15,550 nucleotides of DNA from Bacteroidota bacterium (GTDB lineage Bacteria > Bacteroidota > Ignavibacteria > Ignavibacteriales > Ignavibacteriaceae), in the NCBI GenBank assembly GCA_023453665.1, contig JAEXTA010000047.1, positions 1 to 15,550 of the forward strand, written 5' to 3'. The notes under the pieces are model-generated. The model saw nothing but the letters and a program-made list of their open reading frames with translations, made no database searches and was not told where the DNA came from. The translations under genes and the position numbers were made by a program. Positions 14,717 through 15,550 of the stretch are shown here, piece by piece (position 1 is the stretch's first letter; every line of letters begins with the position of its first letter).

Positions 14717-14899
14717 TTATTTTGTTTTGATCTGGTTTACGACCTTCTGCAAAGAAATTCTTTCTGCTTTTAAGTCTTCCCTGAAATCGTAACTGTCTGT
14801 GTCTGCGATTTCCATGCTTAAATCAGAAATGTATTTTTGAAGAGCATTTAACAGTCTAACTAAATCTGAATCGGAAAGATCGAGTTCAACTTTTTGCAT
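14717..14899 (-). CDS. Small coiled-coil protein upstream of hppA
   Basis: A 60-residue soluble protein, not recognised as a named family. It looks like a helical hairpin: SDSDLVRLLNALQKYISDL (8-27) and, after the turn at TDSYDF, DLKAERISLQKVVNQIKTK (42-60), with heptad-like spacing. The start is supported by GAGGG a few bases before the ATG. It is 38 bases from hppA on the same strand and probably cotranscribed, so it may be a small accessory or simply a neighbour; nothing in the sequence shows contact with the pump. Confidence 0.7.
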   Translation of the reverse strand: MQKVELDLSDSDLVRLLNALQKYISDLSMEIADTDSYDFREDLKAERISLQKVVNQIKTK

Positions 14900-15110
14900 T
14901 TTACCCTCTTTAAAATTTTTTACAACATTAAAGTATTCAAAAAAAAGAAAACATACCTGATCAGAATTTATTTTTAATAATTAAAATGACAACGTACTTT
15001 TGAACGATCCGTATTGCAACCATCACTTAACATCTGTCATTCTATTTCATTTATAACTTCAATTGATATGTTCATCTTTTTTTACTGAATCATAAATAAG
15101 TAATAATTAT

Positions 15111-15142
15111 AAGATGACATCTTAAGTTCAAGATGTCATCTT
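15111..15142 (-). terminator. Hairpin terminator, copy 3 of the AAGATGACATCTT family
   Basis: 13-bp perfect stem AAGATGACATCTT (15111-15123) and AAGATGTCATCTT (15130-15142) with loop AAGTTC. On the minus strand it lies 30 bases past the stop of the 36-residue membrane peptide gene and is followed by ATAATTATTACTTATT, a moderately T-rich run. Confidence 0.78.
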
Positions 15143-15172
15143 TAGCGCAATCATATTACCTGACTGTAATTT

Positions 15173-15283
15173 CTATTTAAAAAACAGAAAATAAAGAAGA
15201 ACCAAAGGCAATATCAGCCAAAGTATTCCTATTGCTAAATCTTTCCAAAAAGATTTTTTATCCTCTTCCTGTTGTGTTGACAT
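15173..15283 (-). CDS. 36-residue single-pass membrane peptide
   Basis: A small gene supported by a strong AAGGAG ribosome site, 4 bases before the ATG, and by a hairpin terminator just downstream. The product has a charged N-terminus (MSTQQEEDKKSFWKD) and one hydrophobic helix from about residue 16 to 35 (LAIGILWLILPLVLLYFLFF) ending in Lys-stop. This is the layout of tail-anchored or small accessory subunits of membrane complexes, or of small membrane regulators. I do not recognise the family. A gene on the same strand ends 64 bases upstream, so the two may share a transcript. Confidence 0.65.
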   Translation of the reverse strand: MSTQQEEDKKSFWKDLAIGILWLILPLVLLYFLFFK

Positions 15284-15347
15284 AAAACTCCTTATAAATA
15301 CCGGGTGTATTTCACCCTGAAACAGTTATTTAAAATATGAGGCTTAC

Positions 15348-15550
15348 TCAGTAGAGAATATTTGGTGGACTTCTTGAAAGTTTTTTATCTTTGAAGCAGA
15401 TGATAAGATTGATATCTGCATCGGGTGAGAAAAATTCTTTGAATGAAATGTTGATAAGTTCATTGTCCCCAAAAACAATATAACTGCAAAACTCAACTGA
15501 TTTTAGTTTAAGCCGTTCATTTACAATCAGTGTGTGATTAGGAGTAGATG
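15348..15550 (-). CDS. C-terminal part of an unidentified protein
   Basis: An open frame runs from the right edge to a TGA at 15348-15350 and gives the last 66 residues of a protein (for example VNERLKLKSVEFCSYIVFGD and the end PPNILY). The two other minus-strand frames stop within a few codons of the edge, and codon choice matches the neighbours, so it is probably real. Alternating beta-like segments with two Cys are visible. The start and any diagnostic domain are outside the window. Confidence 0.6.
   Translation of the reverse strand, partial: STPNHTLIVNERLKLKSVEFCSYIVFGDNELINISFKEFFSPDADINLIICFKDKKLSRSPPNILY

Overview
The window reads as a piece of an AT-rich chromosome from the Bacteroidota/Chlorobiota/Ignavibacteriota side of the tree. 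Three things point there: a Cys-bounded surface repeat of the GCTDxxAxNYxPxAxxxDGSC type in a predicted lipoprotein, dispersed intergenic repeats built around TCCCGTAGGGA and CCTGCCGGCAGG, and a K+-independent membrane pyrophosphatase with the unusual DCTGDNAGD signature. The placement is inference; no rRNA or tRNA gene is present to fix it.

Layout. (1) 1-783: the 3' end of a sigma-factor-like gene and a small acidic coiled-coil gene, translationally close and closed by a strong hairpin. (2) 784-1876: REP-like palindromes, then an ImmA/IrrE-type zinc peptidase. (3) 1877-2835: almost a kilobase of dispersed repeats, including two 163-bp direct copies, then a box-rich leader. (4) 2836-3645: a predicted secreted lipoprotein with a papain-like cysteine peptidase domain. 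(5) 3982-8164: a restriction-modification module, made of a 1059-residue Eco57I-like methylase with its own N-terminal nuclease-like domain followed after 7 bp by a PD-(D/E)XK nuclease. (6) 8274-8678: a short SET-domain protein-lysine methyltransferase. (7) 8815-10248, minus strand: a tight pair of nuclease-fold genes, a PLD-like protein with two zinc ribbons and a GIY-YIG protein. (8) 10249-10950: non-coding, with a gene remnant that still has its terminator. (9) 10951-12102: an unrecognised 383-residue protein. (10) 12294-14899, minus: hppA preceded by a 60-residue coiled-coil gene. (11) 15173-15550, minus: a 36-residue membrane peptide and the tail of another gene.

How it fits together. 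The centre (about 1.1-10.2 kb) has the character of an accessory or defence island: zinc peptidase, restriction-modification, extra nucleases, repeats and a broken gene, mostly with separate promoters. The flanks look like housekeeping sequence (sigma-like factor on the left, ion-pumping pyrophosphatase on the right). The most distinctive structure is a hairpin whose 13-14 bp stem (core AAGATGACATCTT) recurs essentially unchanged at three gene ends 11-14 kb apart, only in those flanks. It acts plausibly as a terminator, but the fixed stem sequence asks for a further explanation, such as a genome-wide signal.
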